DNA of 64,000 bases, taken from positions 99,464 through 163,463 of the forward strand of contig JAEYDL010000006.1 in assembly GCA_023403845.1 (NCBI GenBank), written 5' to 3'. The position numbers and the translations under genes are program-made. The notes below the pieces were generated by a model that saw only the letters and a list, made by a program, of their open reading frames with translations, did not search any database and was not told the origin of the DNA. Of the stretch, positions 8,184-17,157 are shown in pieces (within the stretch, counting starts at the first letter, position 1; every line of letters starts with the position of its first letter). Source of the stretch: Pseudomonadota bacterium. Its GTDB lineage: Bacteria; Desulfobacterota; Desulfovibrionia; Desulfovibrionales; Desulfovibrionaceae.

Positions 8184-8930
8184 ATGACCTTTTCAAGCTC
8201 TTTCCTCCGTCCATCAGTCCCTTCCCGGACGTTTGTTCTTCTGCCCGGTTCATGGTGCGGCGGCTGGTGCTGGACCCCCGTCACGGAACACCTTGCCGCA
8301 GCCGGACACCGGGTCATTCCCCTCACCTTCACAGGCGTAGGCGAGCGCGCGCATCTGCTGTCCGCAGCCATTACGCTGGAAACCCACGTCGCCGACATCA
8401 TCAACACCATCCGCTATGCCGATCTGTATGATGTGGTGCTCGTGGCCCACAGTTACGGCGGCATTGCCATGACCGTGGCGGTAGACCGCATCCCCGACCG
8501 GATCCGCCATGTCGTCTATCTCGACGCCATGGTGCCTCTGTCCGGGGAATGCGCCATGGACATCATCCCTGAAAACGATCTTGCCCAGCGCATGCGCCGC
8601 ATCGGACGCAGCAATCTGAGTCTTCCAGCACCCATCGGAGCCAATTTCTCCACTCCGGGCATGCGCGACTGGTTTCACTCCCACCTGACGCCCCAGCCTC
8701 TGCAACCCTACCTCGACCGCATCGAACTCCGCCACCCGCACGGAAACGGCCTGCCCGTCACGTATGTCGTCTGCACACCGGGACGCCTGCCCGCGATCAT
8801 GCTTTCCGCCGAACGGGCCCGAGCCATCGCTTCCTGGCGGGTTCTGGAGGTTGTCTCGGGACACAACGTGCATCTCCATCGCCCTGCAGACGTAGCCAAA
8901 ATTCTGCTGGACTGCGCGGAACGCGGCTGA
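8184..8930 (+). CDS. Alpha/beta-fold hydrolase (esterase-like)
   Basis: The 248-residue protein has the oxyanion-hole strand FVLLPGSWCGGWCW near the N-terminus, the nucleophile elbow VAHSYGG around residue 92, and a candidate catalytic histidine in the C-terminal GHNVHLHRP. These features and the lack of a signal peptide place it with cytoplasmic alpha/beta hydrolases of the plant methylesterase/EstA-like group. The ATG at 8184 has GGAG 6 nt upstream; the open frame extends further upstream into the antiporter gene but has no support there. Substrate unknown. It is convergent with pstA. Confidence 0.88.
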   Translation: MTFSSSFLRPSVPSRTFVLLPGSWCGGWCWTPVTEHLAAAGHRVIPLTFTGVGERAHLLSAAITLETHVADIINTIRYADLYDVVLVAHSYGGIAMTVAVDRIPDRIRHVVYLDAMVPLSGECAMDIIPENDLAQRMRRIGRSNLSLPAPIGANFSTPGMRDWFHSHLTPQPLQPYLDRIELRHPHGNGLPVTYVVCTPGRLPAIMLSAERARAIASWRVLEVVSGHNVHLHRPADVAKILLDCAERG

Positions 8931-8981
8931 ATTGCGGAAGCTGTCCGGGTTGCACGCAACTGGAGCGTCAGTCGCGCCGAA

Positions 8982-9008
8982 AGCCGGAAAAGAATCTCTT
9001 CTCCGGCT
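8982..9008. terminator. Terminator between hydrolase and pstA
   Basis: AGCCGGA (8982-8988) pairs with TCCGGCT (9002-9008), and an inner AAGA/TCTT extends the stem past one mismatch around a 3-nt loop. It sits between two convergent genes; on the minus strand it is followed by TTTCGG. Confidence 0.55.
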
Positions 9009-9061
9009 AAACACGCAATCCATTGTTGTGACGGGTGAAAAAGAAAAGACAGAAGAACGGG

Positions 9062-9937
9062 CTATCGCTTTTTCTGCATCCGGTCACGAACGATGATGGC
9101 CACAAGATTCATGCCGAGCACCAAAACAAGCAACACCAGAGCGGTTCCGTACTGCAACGGTCGTGTTTTTTCGATTTCCGTTCCCGCCGTGGCCAGAACA
9201 TACATGTGATACGGCAGAGCCATCACCGAACTGAATATCGAATCCGGCATGCGAGGCGTAAAGAAGACGGCTGCCGTGAACATGATGGCCGCCGTTTCCC
9301 CAGCGGCGCGGGCCAGTCCCAGAATGGCTCCTGTCAGCATGCCGGGAACAGCCGCGGGCAGGACTACCCGGGCGATGGTCTGACTGCGGGTGGCTCCCAA
9401 AGCCAGCGAAGCCTCACGCCAGGCATCGGGAACCTGACGCAATGCTTCCTCCGTAGTGTTGATGATCACCGGCAGCGTCAGGACAGCGAGAGTGAGCATC
9501 CCAGCAAGCAGACTGACGCCCATTCCGAGAAAAGTGACGAAAAAGGCCAGTCCGAACAAGCCGAAAACCACAGAAGGGACCCCGGCGAGATTGCTGATGC
9601 CGAGACGGAGATAACGGGTCCACGGTTTACGGCTGCCGTACTCGTTCAGATAGACTGCGGACGCTACCCCAAGCGGAAAGGCGATGAGCATGGAACCGAA
9701 GGCCAGCAGAAACGTCCCCACGATGCAGGGCCAGATACCGCCTTCCGTCATCATTCTGCGGGGTGATTCGGACAGGAATTCCCAGCTGATGGCCGGGCTG
9801 CCGTTCCAGATCAGAAAAGCGCATACGCCGACCAGCGCGAGCATGTTGATTCCGGCGGCAAGACGCAACATGCCGAACATAATGACTTGCCAGCGCTGGC
9901 GTCCCGCATTGCCTCGAACCGCAAAGAAGGTGCTCAT
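9062..9937 (-). CDS. pstA: Phosphate ABC transporter permease PstA
   Basis: This 291-residue inner-membrane permease has about six transmembrane segments and the binding-protein-dependent transport fold, including the coupling-loop sequence EALRQVPDAWREASLALGATRSQT (quoted in part by its core EASLALGATR) that contacts the PstB ATPase. Together with PstC it forms the channel for high-affinity phosphate import. It starts 9 nt after the pstC stop and is the last gene of the leftward pstS-pstC-pstA arm. Confidence 0.96.
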   Translation of the reverse strand: MSTFFAVRGNAGRQRWQVIMFGMLRLAAGINMLALVGVCAFLIWNGSPAISWEFLSESPRRMMTEGGIWPCIVGTFLLAFGSMLIAFPLGVASAVYLNEYGSRKPWTRYLRLGISNLAGVPSVVFGLFGLAFFVTFLGMGVSLLAGMLTLAVLTLPVIINTTEEALRQVPDAWREASLALGATRSQTIARVVLPAAVPGMLTGAILGLARAAGETAAIMFTAAVFFTPRMPDSIFSSVMALPYHMYVLATAGTEIEKTRPLQYGTALVLLVLVLGMNLVAIIVRDRMQKKR

Positions 9938-9946
9938 ACGACGATC

Positions 9947-10834
9947 CTAAAGCCCGGACGAGCCGGTCTGCTTGTGCTTTTCCGCGATGCGGAAGGCCAG
10001 CACGTTGAACAGCAAGGTAAAGAGAAACAGAACGATGCCGGTGGCGAACAAAGCGAAATAGTGGTCTCCACGAAACGGCGCTTCGGCCATTTCCGCGGCA
10101 ATGGAGGCGGGCATGGGGCGGACCGGATCAAAGATGGACAGAGGAATAATCGCCGCTCCGCCGGCCACCATGAGGACGACCATGGTTTCTCCGATGGCGC
10201 GGGACATGCCGAGCATGACGGCCGTGCCGATCCCGGACAGGGCCGATGGAATGACCACGCGCACAAGCGTTTCCCAGCGGGTCGCTCCAAGCGCCAGCGA
10301 GGCTTCGCGCAGCGTCCGGGGAACGGCAAACAGGGCATCCTCCGCCACGGAACAGATGGTCGGTACGCTCATGAAGGCCAGCATCAGAGCCGCGTTGAAC
10401 AGATTGAGTCCCGTATCCGCTCCGAGATAGTCCTGCAGAAACGGAGCCACGATGATCATGCCGAAAAAGCCTATGACGACCGAAGGAAGTGCCGCCAGCA
10501 GCTCAATGAACGGTTTGACGATCCGCCGGGTAGTCATCCCCGCGATCTCCGCCAGATACGCGGCAGTCATGATGCCAAGGGGAACCGCGATCATTGAAGC
10601 CAGAGCAGTAACGCACAACGACCCCACGATCAGGGAGAGAATCCCGAACTCCGGAGGATCGGAAGTAGGATACCAGAGCGTTCCGCTCAGGAAGCTCCAC
10701 AGGGGATAATCCGCGAACAGCGGCAAACCTTCCATAAACAGGAAGAGCATGATGCAGGCCAGAGAAAGCAGCGAGACGAACGCCACTCCCGTCAAAAGCT
10801 TGCGGATGCAGTTTTCCTTAAAGTCTCTGGACAT
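9947..10834 (-). CDS. pstC: Phosphate ABC transporter permease PstC
   Basis: The 295-residue product (from the ATG at 10834, with GGAG 6 nt upstream) has six predicted membrane helices and the permease coupling loop with REASLALGATRWET. An extended frame to 10960 would add 42 residues of non-family sequence. It pairs with PstA in the PstSCAB phosphate importer. It is separated from pstS by 129 bp containing a small stem-loop, which may explain different expression of binding protein and permeases. Confidence 0.96.
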   Translation of the reverse strand: MSRDFKENCIRKLLTGVAFVSLLSLACIMLFLFMEGLPLFADYPLWSFLSGTLWYPTSDPPEFGILSLIVGSLCVTALASMIAVPLGIMTAAYLAEIAGMTTRRIVKPFIELLAALPSVVIGFFGMIIVAPFLQDYLGADTGLNLFNAALMLAFMSVPTICSVAEDALFAVPRTLREASLALGATRWETLVRVVIPSALSGIGTAVMLGMSRAIGETMVVLMVAGGAAIIPLSIFDPVRPMPASIAAEMAEAPFRGDHYFALFATGIVLFLFTLLFNVLAFRIAEKHKQTGSSGL

Positions 10835-10936
10835 TCTTGTCTCCGGCCCGCCCCTTTCGCACAGGGGGAAGGGGGGTGACGAGGTGCGGGCCCGGCCGCC
10901 GTTCTCTTTCTGAAACGCGCGGCACAGGCCAAAGAT

Positions 10937-10955
10937 GCCGGAGAGAAACTCCGGC
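10937..10955 (-). terminator. Intercistronic stem-loop between pstS and pstC
   Basis: GCCGGAG (10937-10943) and CTCCGGC (10949-10955) form a 7-bp stem with a 5-nt loop, 8 nt after the pstS stop on the minus strand. It lacks a proper T-tract, so it more likely acts as a partial terminator or as a 3' stabiliser of pstS mRNA. Confidence 0.45.
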
Positions 10956-10963
10956 AGCACGGG

Positions 10964-11776
10964 TTACTTTACAAGCGGAACGAAGCCGGCCTTGAGCACG
11001 GCCTTCTGTCCTTTCTCCGGATCGAGCATATATTTGATGAACGCTCCGGCGGTTCCCTGAGGCTGACCGTTGGTGAAGAGGTACAATTCGCGGGCGAGGG
11101 GCCATTTCTTGGACAGGGCGTTCTCGGGAGTCGCCGTGAGATCACCGATCTGCAGGCCTTTGAGCGTGTCGTTCATGTAGCCGATCCCGATGTAGCCGAT
11201 GGCGTTACGGTTCTTGGCCACGGCCTGCACGACGGCTCCGTTGGAAGCCTGGAGCAGAGCCTTGGGCATGACCTTTGCGCCCTTCATGACCAAAGACTCC
11301 CAGGTTTCATAGGTGCCGGAAGAGGTATCGCGCGAAATGACCACGATCTTGCCGTCAGCGCCTCCAAGTTCCTTCCAGTTGGTGATCTTGCCGGTATAGA
11401 TATCCTTGAGCTGTTCGAGAGAGAGGCTCTGCACCCTGTTTTCGGGATTGACCACGGGGACGAGGGCGTCCACGGCCACGGAGGTGCGTACGGGATCAAT
11501 GCCCTTCTTGGCGGCCAGATCCTTCTCGCTGCTCTTGATGTCGCGGGAGGACATGGCGATGGTGGCCAGTCCGTCGATCAGGGCCTTGATGCCATTTCCG
11601 GATCCCCCCCCGGAAAGAGCGATGTCCACGTCCGGGTTCGCCGCTGTGTAGGCTTCGGACACGATCTGAATGATGGGAAGCACCGTAGTGGAACCGTTGA
11701 TGACCAGTTCCTCCTTGGCCTGGGCGGGCAGTACGCAGGCCAGAGCCAGCAGGGAAGACAGCAAAAGACGTTTCAT
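10964..11776 (-). CDS. pstS: Phosphate-binding periplasmic protein PstS
   Basis: The 270-residue protein begins with a signal peptide (MKRLLLSSLLALACVLPAQA) and carries the phosphate-site motifs INGSTTVLPI, SGGGSGNG and SRDTSSGTYETW. It captures phosphate in the periplasm for PstCAB. The ATG at 11776 is preceded by AAGGAG at 8 nt; the longer open frame upstream is rejected. It is the first gene of the leftward arm and shares its 258-bp control region with divergent phoB, where GTGACG repeats occur. Confidence 0.97.
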   Translation of the reverse strand: MKRLLLSSLLALACVLPAQAKEELVINGSTTVLPIIQIVSEAYTAANPDVDIALSGGGSGNGIKALIDGLATIAMSSRDIKSSEKDLAAKKGIDPVRTSVAVDALVPVVNPENRVQSLSLEQLKDIYTGKITNWKELGGADGKIVVISRDTSSGTYETWESLVMKGAKVMPKALLQASNGAVVQAVAKNRNAIGYIGIGYMNDTLKGLQIGDLTATPENALSKKWPLARELYLFTNGQPQGTAGAFIKYMLDPEKGQKAVLKAGFVPLVK

Positions 11777-11895
11777 GAAAGCAAACTCCTTGAGAGCGGT
11801 TTGACGACAATGAAAAGTACATCCATGACAGACGCCGTCCGCCGGAATCCTCGCGGCATTCCTCTGCGGACAGGCTGGAAGATAGCGGCGCTTCG

Positions 11896-11985
11896 TGTCA
11901 AAATGGTGACGGCTTGTCGAAACACCCGTGACGAATGAAGACTTCTTCGACATGCAATCGTCACATTCGCTCCGCCGTTCCGTCA
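11896..11985. promoter_or_regulatory. Mirror-symmetric GTGACG repeats between pstS and phoB (candidate PhoB boxes)
   Basis: TGACG occurs at 11907-11911 and 11929-11933, and its complement CGTCA at 11959-11963 and 11981-11985. Each pair is spaced exactly 22 bp, and the two pairs are symmetric about 11946. A TGTCA at 11896 is 11 bp from the first copy. The 11-bp periodicity and the GTCA core match the known PhoB box logic. The arrangement would give one operator for each of the divergent pstS and phoB promoters. Assignment to PhoB is inference. Confidence 0.45.
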
Positions 11986-12034
11986 CGGAAACGGCTTACA
12001 ACCAGCCTCGTGAACTCATAAAGGAAAGGAAGCC

Positions 12035-12721
12035 ATGCCTAACGAATCTTCCACAATTCTTGTTGTCGAGGACGAACAGGATATCCGGGAGCTGCTGGCC
12101 TATCATCTTGAAAGGGAAGGCTACACGGCGCTTCAGGCGGGCGACGGCAAGGAAGGGCTTGAACTGGCCCGCAGCCGCAGGCCCGATCTCATTCTGCTTG
12201 ACCTCATGCTTCCCAAAATGGACGGCCTGGCCGTCTGCCGGGAACTGGAACGCAGCACGGACACCGTGCATATTCCCGTGATCATGCTCACGGCGCGCGG
12301 CGAGGATGTGGACCGCATTCTCGGCTTCGAACTTGGCGCGGACGACTATGTGGTCAAACCGTTCAACATCCGGGAACTGCTTCTGCGCATCCGGGCCATT
12401 CTGCGTCGCCAGACGGTGGCGGAAAACAGCCCGGTACTGGCTCGCCACGGGGTCAACGTCAACGCCACGGCTCACAGGGTCAGCGTCCTCGGACAGGAAG
12501 TCGATCTTACGGCCACGGAATTTCGCCTGCTGGAAGATCTGTTGCGCAATGCGGGCCGGGTTCGCACGCGGGAAGAACTGCTGGCCTCGGTCTGGGGATA
12601 TCAGTTCGAGGGATATGCCCGCACGGTGGATACGCACATCCGACGTCTGCGCAACAAGCTGGGAGAAGCCGCCGAATTAATCGAAACCGTGCGCGGTGTG
12701 GGTTACCGCTGCAAGGAGTGA
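12035..12721 (+). CDS. phoB: Phosphate response regulator PhoB (OmpR family)
   Basis: The 228-residue protein has an N-terminal receiver domain with the phospho-acceptor region PDLILLDLMLPKMDG and the conserved lysine in VVKPFN. The C-terminal winged-helix DNA-binding domain ends with VDTHIRRLRNKLG and VRGVGYR. It is followed after 1 nt by the PhoR kinase gene and lies in the pho/pst locus, which supports PhoB rather than another OmpR-type regulator. The start has AAAGGAAAGGA upstream. It probably acts on the repeats in the pstS-phoB intergenic region. Confidence 0.95.
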   Translation: MPNESSTILVVEDEQDIRELLAYHLEREGYTALQAGDGKEGLELARSRRPDLILLDLMLPKMDGLAVCRELERSTDTVHIPVIMLTARGEDVDRILGFELGADDYVVKPFNIRELLLRIRAILRRQTVAENSPVLARHGVNVNATAHRVSVLGQEVDLTATEFRLLEDLLRNAGRVRTREELLASVWGYQFEGYARTVDTHIRRLRNKLGEAAELIETVRGVGYRCKE

Positions 12722-12722
12722 C

Positions 12723-14513
12723 ATGAACGAGTCATCTTTCCGGGTCCGCCTGTTCTGCTGCTTTCTTGCCGTAGTAGTGGTAACGCTGGTCCTTCCGGGT
12801 CTGTATGTCCGCCATGCGATCAAGGAAGAAGGCATTGCCGAAACCGTCCGATCCGCAGAACGTGAAGCCGGTCTGGCGGTTTTGCTGCTTGGGGAAGCGG
12901 CCGGTCCTGAAGAACTGCCCCGCGTTCTCGACGCCATCAAGAAAAAGCTCTCTCTGCGCGTCACCTTCATCGATCAGGCGGGCAAAGTTCTGGCCGAGTC
13001 GGACAGGCGGCATGTTGATCCAGCAGACATGGACAATCATGCAGATCGGGTAGAAATCATCAATGCCGCCCAAAACGGAGTCGGCATCAGCATTCGTCAC
13101 AGCAACACGCTGGATACCGACCTCGTCTACGTGGCCGTCCCCTTCCCCTCTGTTCGCAACATGCCGTCCGGATTCATCCGCGTAGCCGCTCCCCTCGATC
13201 GCGTCGAAGCCCGTATCGCCGCCTCCGAAAGGCAATGGCTCGGCATCATTGGACTGGCGCTGCTCCTCGCACTCGGGATCTCCTACGCGCTCTCCTCCCG
13301 TCTGGAACGTTCCCTCAGGGAAATGATCCGGGTTGTGGAAGGCATCGCTACGGACCCGGACGGACGTATCAGAGGCCGTCGCCGTCTCCATGTCCTTCCC
13401 GGCAGGGAATTTCGCCGTCTGGCCCGTGCGGTCAACGACATGGCGGACCGCACGGAAGACCACCTGCGAACCATTGCCGAGCACAAGGCTCAGCTCAAAA
13501 CCATTCTCGACAGCATGGACGAGGGGGTTCTCGTCGTCGGCGCGCAGGGGCGCATCCGTCTGGTCAACCCTGCACTGACCAGGCTCTTTCCCCTGACCGC
13601 ACAGGCGGAAGGCAAGCTCCCCGTAGAAGTTGTGCCCGTGGCGGAAATCCAGCAGGCTCTGGATACGTTGCTCGCCTCTCCCCGCGAGGACAAAACGAAA
13701 CTGATCGCGCTCGAGGTGGAGCCGCGCCCCGAAACCGTGCTCAGCGTCCATCTGATACGCCCGCGCGAAGCCGCGCACGACGTGATGGCCGTGGCCGTGT
13801 TCCACGACATCAGCGAAATGGCCCGCCTGATGCGCGTACGCAAGGAATTCGTGGCCAATGTTTCCCACGAACTGCGCACGCCGCTTACCGCCATCATCGG
13901 CTATGCCGAAACACTCAAGGATACGCCCCCGGATGACGCCGCCGCCAGCGGTCGATTCGCCGAAATCATTCTGCGCAACGCCAGGCATATGGCGACAATG
14001 GTGGAGGATCTGCTCCGGCTTTCCCGCATCGAAAGCGGCGCGGTCCCCATGGACCCGGTTCCCCTCAAGGCCGAGACAATCCTCGCGGACGTGGCCACGG
14101 CCTGCGGTCCTCTGGCCGCAACCCGTGAGCAAAGTCTGCTGTCGCAGGTGGAAGCCGGTCTGACCATCAAGGCGGACGCGCACTTCATAGCTCAGGTTTT
14201 CCGCAATCTTATCGAAAACGCCTGCCGCTACGCGCCAGAGGGAACCGCCATCGTCATTGCCGGAGAAGCCCGTAAAGACGGTATGGCGGTGTTTACCGTT
14301 CATGACGAGGGGCCGGGCATCCCGGCTCCCGAACTGACCCGGGTCTTCGAACGGTTCTACCGGGTCGAAAAGCACCGCAGCAGCCCCGCCTCCACCGGGC
14401 TGGGGCTAGCCATCTGCAAGCACATTGTTGAACGCCACGGCGGCGTCATCTGGGCCGAAGAAGGTCCCGGAGGCCTCTTCCGCTTCACCGTGCCTCTGGC
14501 TCAGGAAGCCTAA
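12723..14513 (+). CDS. phoR: Phosphate sensor histidine kinase PhoR
   Basis: The 596-residue protein has a transmembrane helix near residues 10-30, a periplasmic region, a second helix near 170-190, a HAMP linker, a PAS-like domain and the HisKA dimerisation domain with the phospho-accepting His382 in VSHELRTPLTAIIGYAE. A C-terminal HATPase domain follows (N box NLIENACRY, G box GLGLAICKHI). A full periplasmic domain makes it a two-TM PhoR, longer than E. coli PhoR (431 aa). The start at 12723 lies 1 nt beyond the phoB stop with the ribosome-binding site AAGGAG inside phoB. Its likely control is through PstSCAB and PhoU. Confidence 0.92.
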   Translation: MNESSFRVRLFCCFLAVVVVTLVLPGLYVRHAIKEEGIAETVRSAEREAGLAVLLLGEAAGPEELPRVLDAIKKKLSLRVTFIDQAGKVLAESDRRHVDPADMDNHADRVEIINAAQNGVGISIRHSNTLDTDLVYVAVPFPSVRNMPSGFIRVAAPLDRVEARIAASERQWLGIIGLALLLALGISYALSSRLERSLREMIRVVEGIATDPDGRIRGRRRLHVLPGREFRRLARAVNDMADRTEDHLRTIAEHKAQLKTILDSMDEGVLVVGAQGRIRLVNPALTRLFPLTAQAEGKLPVEVVPVAEIQQALDTLLASPREDKTKLIALEVEPRPETVLSVHLIRPREAAHDVMAVAVFHDISEMARLMRVRKEFVANVSHELRTPLTAIIGYAETLKDTPPDDAAASGRFAEIILRNARHMATMVEDLLRLSRIESGAVPMDPVPLKAETILADVATACGPLAATREQSLLSQVEAGLTIKADAHFIAQVFRNLIENACRYAPEGTAIVIAGEARKDGMAVFTVHDEGPGIPAPELTRVFERFYRVEKHRSSPASTGLGLAICKHIVERHGGVIWAEEGPGGLFRFTVPLAQEA

Positions 14514-14530
14514 TCTTCATGGAGAATCCC

Positions 14531-15358
14531 ATGTCTCAAGCCATACCTTCCGTTCAGACATCTCCCCTCACGGAGAATTCAGACCTCTCCCACGTCGACG
14601 GCGTCCCCGTCAAAATGAACGCACGGCACATCAACTTCTTCTATGGAAGTTCGCAGGCCCTGCACGACATCAGCCTGTCCTTTCCCGAAAAACGCGTCAC
14701 CGCGCTCATTGGACCTTCAGGCTGCGGCAAAAGCACCTTTCTGCGCTGCCTCAACCGCATGAACGACCTTATTCCAGGAACCAGAACCGAAGGGCGAATC
14801 GACCTTGACGGAGAAAACGTCAATACTCCGGATTGCGACATCGTGAATCTTCGCCGCCGGGTCGGCATGGTCTTCCAGAAACCGACCCCGTTTCCTAAAA
14901 GTATCTTTGAAAACGTAGCCTACGGCCTGCGCGTCAACGGGGAACGCAACGAGTCCTTCATCGCCGACAAGGTAGAGGAAAGCCTGCGCCGTGCAGCCAT
15001 TTTTGACGAGGTCAAGGATCGCCTGCATACATCCGCGCTTGGTCTTTCAGGGGGGCAGCAGCAACGCCTGTGCATTGCCCGTGCCCTCGCCGTAGAACCG
15101 GAAGTGCTGCTGATGGACGAACCGGCCAGCGCCCTTGATCCCATCGCCACCCAGCGCATTGAGGAAGGAATCCACGAACTCAAGTCACAGCTCAGTATCG
15201 TCATCGTAACCCACAACATGCAGCAGGCCGCCCGCGTGTCCGACCGCACGGCGTTTTTCTATATGGGCAGGCTCATTGAATACGATGATACGGAAAAGAT
15301 CTTTACCCGTCCCTCCCTCAAGCAGACGGAAGATTACATCACGGGTCGCTTCGGCTAG
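14531..15358 (+). CDS. pstB: Phosphate ABC transporter ATPase PstB
   Basis: This 275-residue ATPase has Walker A (GPSGCGKST), the ABC signature (LSGGQQQRL) and Walker B (VLLMDEPASALD), with the PstB-typical segments KMNARHINFFYG and VFQKPTPFPKSI. It energises PstCA. The ATG at 14531 has GGAG 6 nt upstream; another ATG at 14519 lacks a site. It is unusual in lying with phoBR and phoU, facing away from pstSCA, so transporter subunits are encoded on two divergent transcripts. Confidence 0.95.
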   Translation: MSQAIPSVQTSPLTENSDLSHVDGVPVKMNARHINFFYGSSQALHDISLSFPEKRVTALIGPSGCGKSTFLRCLNRMNDLIPGTRTEGRIDLDGENVNTPDCDIVNLRRRVGMVFQKPTPFPKSIFENVAYGLRVNGERNESFIADKVEESLRRAAIFDEVKDRLHTSALGLSGGQQQRLCIARALAVEPEVLLMDEPASALDPIATQRIEEGIHELKSQLSIVIVTHNMQQAARVSDRTAFFYMGRLIEYDDTEKIFTRPSLKQTEDYITGRFG

Positions 15359-15504
15359 GCCCTGTCCTCATGCCGCCCAGCCGGGGAGCCTCCTTCCCGC
15401 AGCCGAAGTTCCACCGGCGCGGCGGCAAAACGCAGACTTGAGGACGCCAGAGAACTTTTTCGGCGGAACGACCCGAAAACGGCAGGTTTGACAAGGAGAC
15501 ACCC

Positions 15505-16173
15505 ATGCCTCAACAGGAATACTATATTCATCAGCTTATCGACAATCTGCGGACCAAGCTCCTGACCATGGGGGCGAAGGCCCAGCAGGCGCTGGACGAC
15601 GCCTGTCAGTCAGTACTCACTCGAGATCTCGCGCGTGCAAGTTCCGTAATGGACGGCGACGTGGATATTGACAACCTCGAGAACGAAATCGACGCAGCCT
15701 CGCTGAACATTCTGGCCCGCACCCAGCCGGTGGCCAAGGACCTGCGTTTCATCATGACGGCCGTGCGCATGGTCGTGGACCTCGAACGCATCGGGGACGA
15801 ATCCGTTATCGTGGCCGAACGCGTCATCCTGTCGGAAAATCCGGTAGCAAACGACATTCGGAACGACCTGTCTCAGCTCATGGACCGGTCCCGCCTGATG
15901 CTGCGTAACGCGCTGACCGCCTTTCGGGACGGAAATACGCATCTGGCTCTTTCCGTCAGCCATTACGATGATGAAACGGCCCAGCTCATGGTTTCCATCT
16001 ATAACCGGCTTATGGAAGACGTCCGCGCCCAGAAAATCGATCCATGGGACTCCATGCACATCATTCTCATCACCCGCGCTCTCGATCGCATCTGCCGCCG
16101 TGCGGAAAACATCGCCGAGCATACCTATTTCATGCTCGAGGGCATCAGCCTCAAGCACAATCACGCGCACTGA
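15505..16173 (+). CDS. phoU: Phosphate signalling protein PhoU
   Basis: The 222-residue protein shows the twofold repeated three-helix-bundle pattern of PhoU, with the metal-binding helix motifs ERIGDESVIVAE in the first half and DRICRRAENIAEH in the second. PhoU links the state of the Pst transporter to PhoR and keeps the pho regulon off when phosphate is sufficient. AAGGAG lies 6 nt before the ATG. A 146-bp spacer after pstB holds no gene. The hairpin at 16301-16338 ends the operon. Confidence 0.96.
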   Translation: MPQQEYYIHQLIDNLRTKLLTMGAKAQQALDDACQSVLTRDLARASSVMDGDVDIDNLENEIDAASLNILARTQPVAKDLRFIMTAVRMVVDLERIGDESVIVAERVILSENPVANDIRNDLSQLMDRSRLMLRNALTAFRDGNTHLALSVSHYDDETAQLMVSIYNRLMEDVRAQKIDPWDSMHIILITRALDRICRRAENIAEHTYFMLEGISLKHNHAH

Positions 16174-16300
16174 TCGCTCTCCATCCCCCTGCCCTGAGGC
16201 CGCCGATGCACCTGACGGCCTCAGGACGCCATCGCTTTCCCGTTCCAAACAGACGCAGTGAATGATCTGTTTCGCCCACACATCTTCGGGACAATCAAAG

Positions 16301-16338
16301 AGGGCTTTCCACTGTCGCGACGGACAGCGGAAAGCCCT
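16301..16338. terminator. Bidirectional terminator between phoU and rubrerythrin
   Basis: AGGGCTTTCC (16301-16310) pairs with GGAAAGCCCT (16329-16338), and an inner CTGTC/GACAG pair extends the stem. It lies between the convergent phoU and rubrerythrin genes. Confidence 0.8.
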
Positions 16339-16373
16339 TCTGACGATGCCTCGAGAGGCGCGGATAAAAATGC

Positions 16374-16868
16374 CTAGTCAGCCTTCACGAAGGAAGAACC
16401 GGCAACCCCGCACACGGGACACTTCCCTTCGTACGGGCCTTCATGCGTGTAGCCGCAGACAGGGCAGATGTAGTAATCGACTTCAGGCATGGCAGCGGGA
16501 TTTTCCAGAGCCTTGGTGTACAGGTTGGCATGCACTTCCTCAACCTTGTTCACCATCTCGAAGTACTTGGCGATGGCGGTGCGGCCTTCGGCCTTCGCGT
16601 CTTCGATCATTTCGGGGTACATCTTGGTGAATTCGTAGGTTTCGCCTTCGATGGCGGCCTTGAGGTTGGCGGCAGTGTCGCCGATCTTGCCGGCATTGCG
16701 CAGATGGGCATGGGCATGAATGGTTTCAGCGGCGGCAGCGGCGCGGAACAGCTTGGCGGCCTGATGCAGGCCTTCCTTGTCGGCCTGAGCGGCAAAAGCG
16801 AGATACTTGCGGTTGGCCTGGGATTCTCCGGCGAAGGCATCCATCAGATTCTTGTCAGTGTTGCTCAT
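16374..16868 (-). CDS. rbr: Rubrerythrin
   Basis: This 164-residue protein combines an N-terminal ferritin-like di-iron four-helix domain (ligand glutamates in FAGESQANRKY, AAAETIHAHAH and EEVHANLY) with a C-terminal rubredoxin-like FeS4 domain (CPVCGY and CPVCGV). Rubrerythrin reduces hydrogen peroxide in the cytoplasm of anaerobes. The ATG at 16868 has AAAGGA 4 nt upstream; the frame continues upstream without support. It stands alone, with an AT-richer 289-bp upstream region that probably carries its promoter, and no PerR-like gene is adjacent. Confidence 0.97.
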   Translation of the reverse strand: MSNTDKNLMDAFAGESQANRKYLAFAAQADKEGLHQAAKLFRAAAAAETIHAHAHLRNAGKIGDTAANLKAAIEGETYEFTKMYPEMIEDAKAEGRTAIAKYFEMVNKVEEVHANLYTKALENPAAMPEVDYYICPVCGYTHEGPYEGKCPVCGVAGSSFVKAD

Positions 16869-17157
16869 TGTCCTTTCCTTATTGCTTGTGCAGTAGAAGT
16901 TATGCTCTGAACTAATCAGTAACATTTCCTATTTAAACAAAAGTTCTCTTCCTGTAAAGAGAATTCTGTACCTGCGGCGAAACTTTTTGTCCGGTCCTCG
17001 ATCTTCTTCCCCAGGCTGTTCCGGGATCGACCGGATCTTCGCCCTGCGGCTCACGTATAACGAAACAGAGGACACGCGCCGGACTCTCTGGCCCTGCCCT
17101 CCCATGCTTCATGGACACTTGACCCGGTCGGCGGCTGAACGCTACACCAGAACGGCC

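Noticed and set aside
12732..14375. 547-codon open frame antisense to phoR
   Set aside because: Exactly antisense to a well-recognised kinase; no ribosome-binding site and His/Gly/Asp-rich low-complexity translation.
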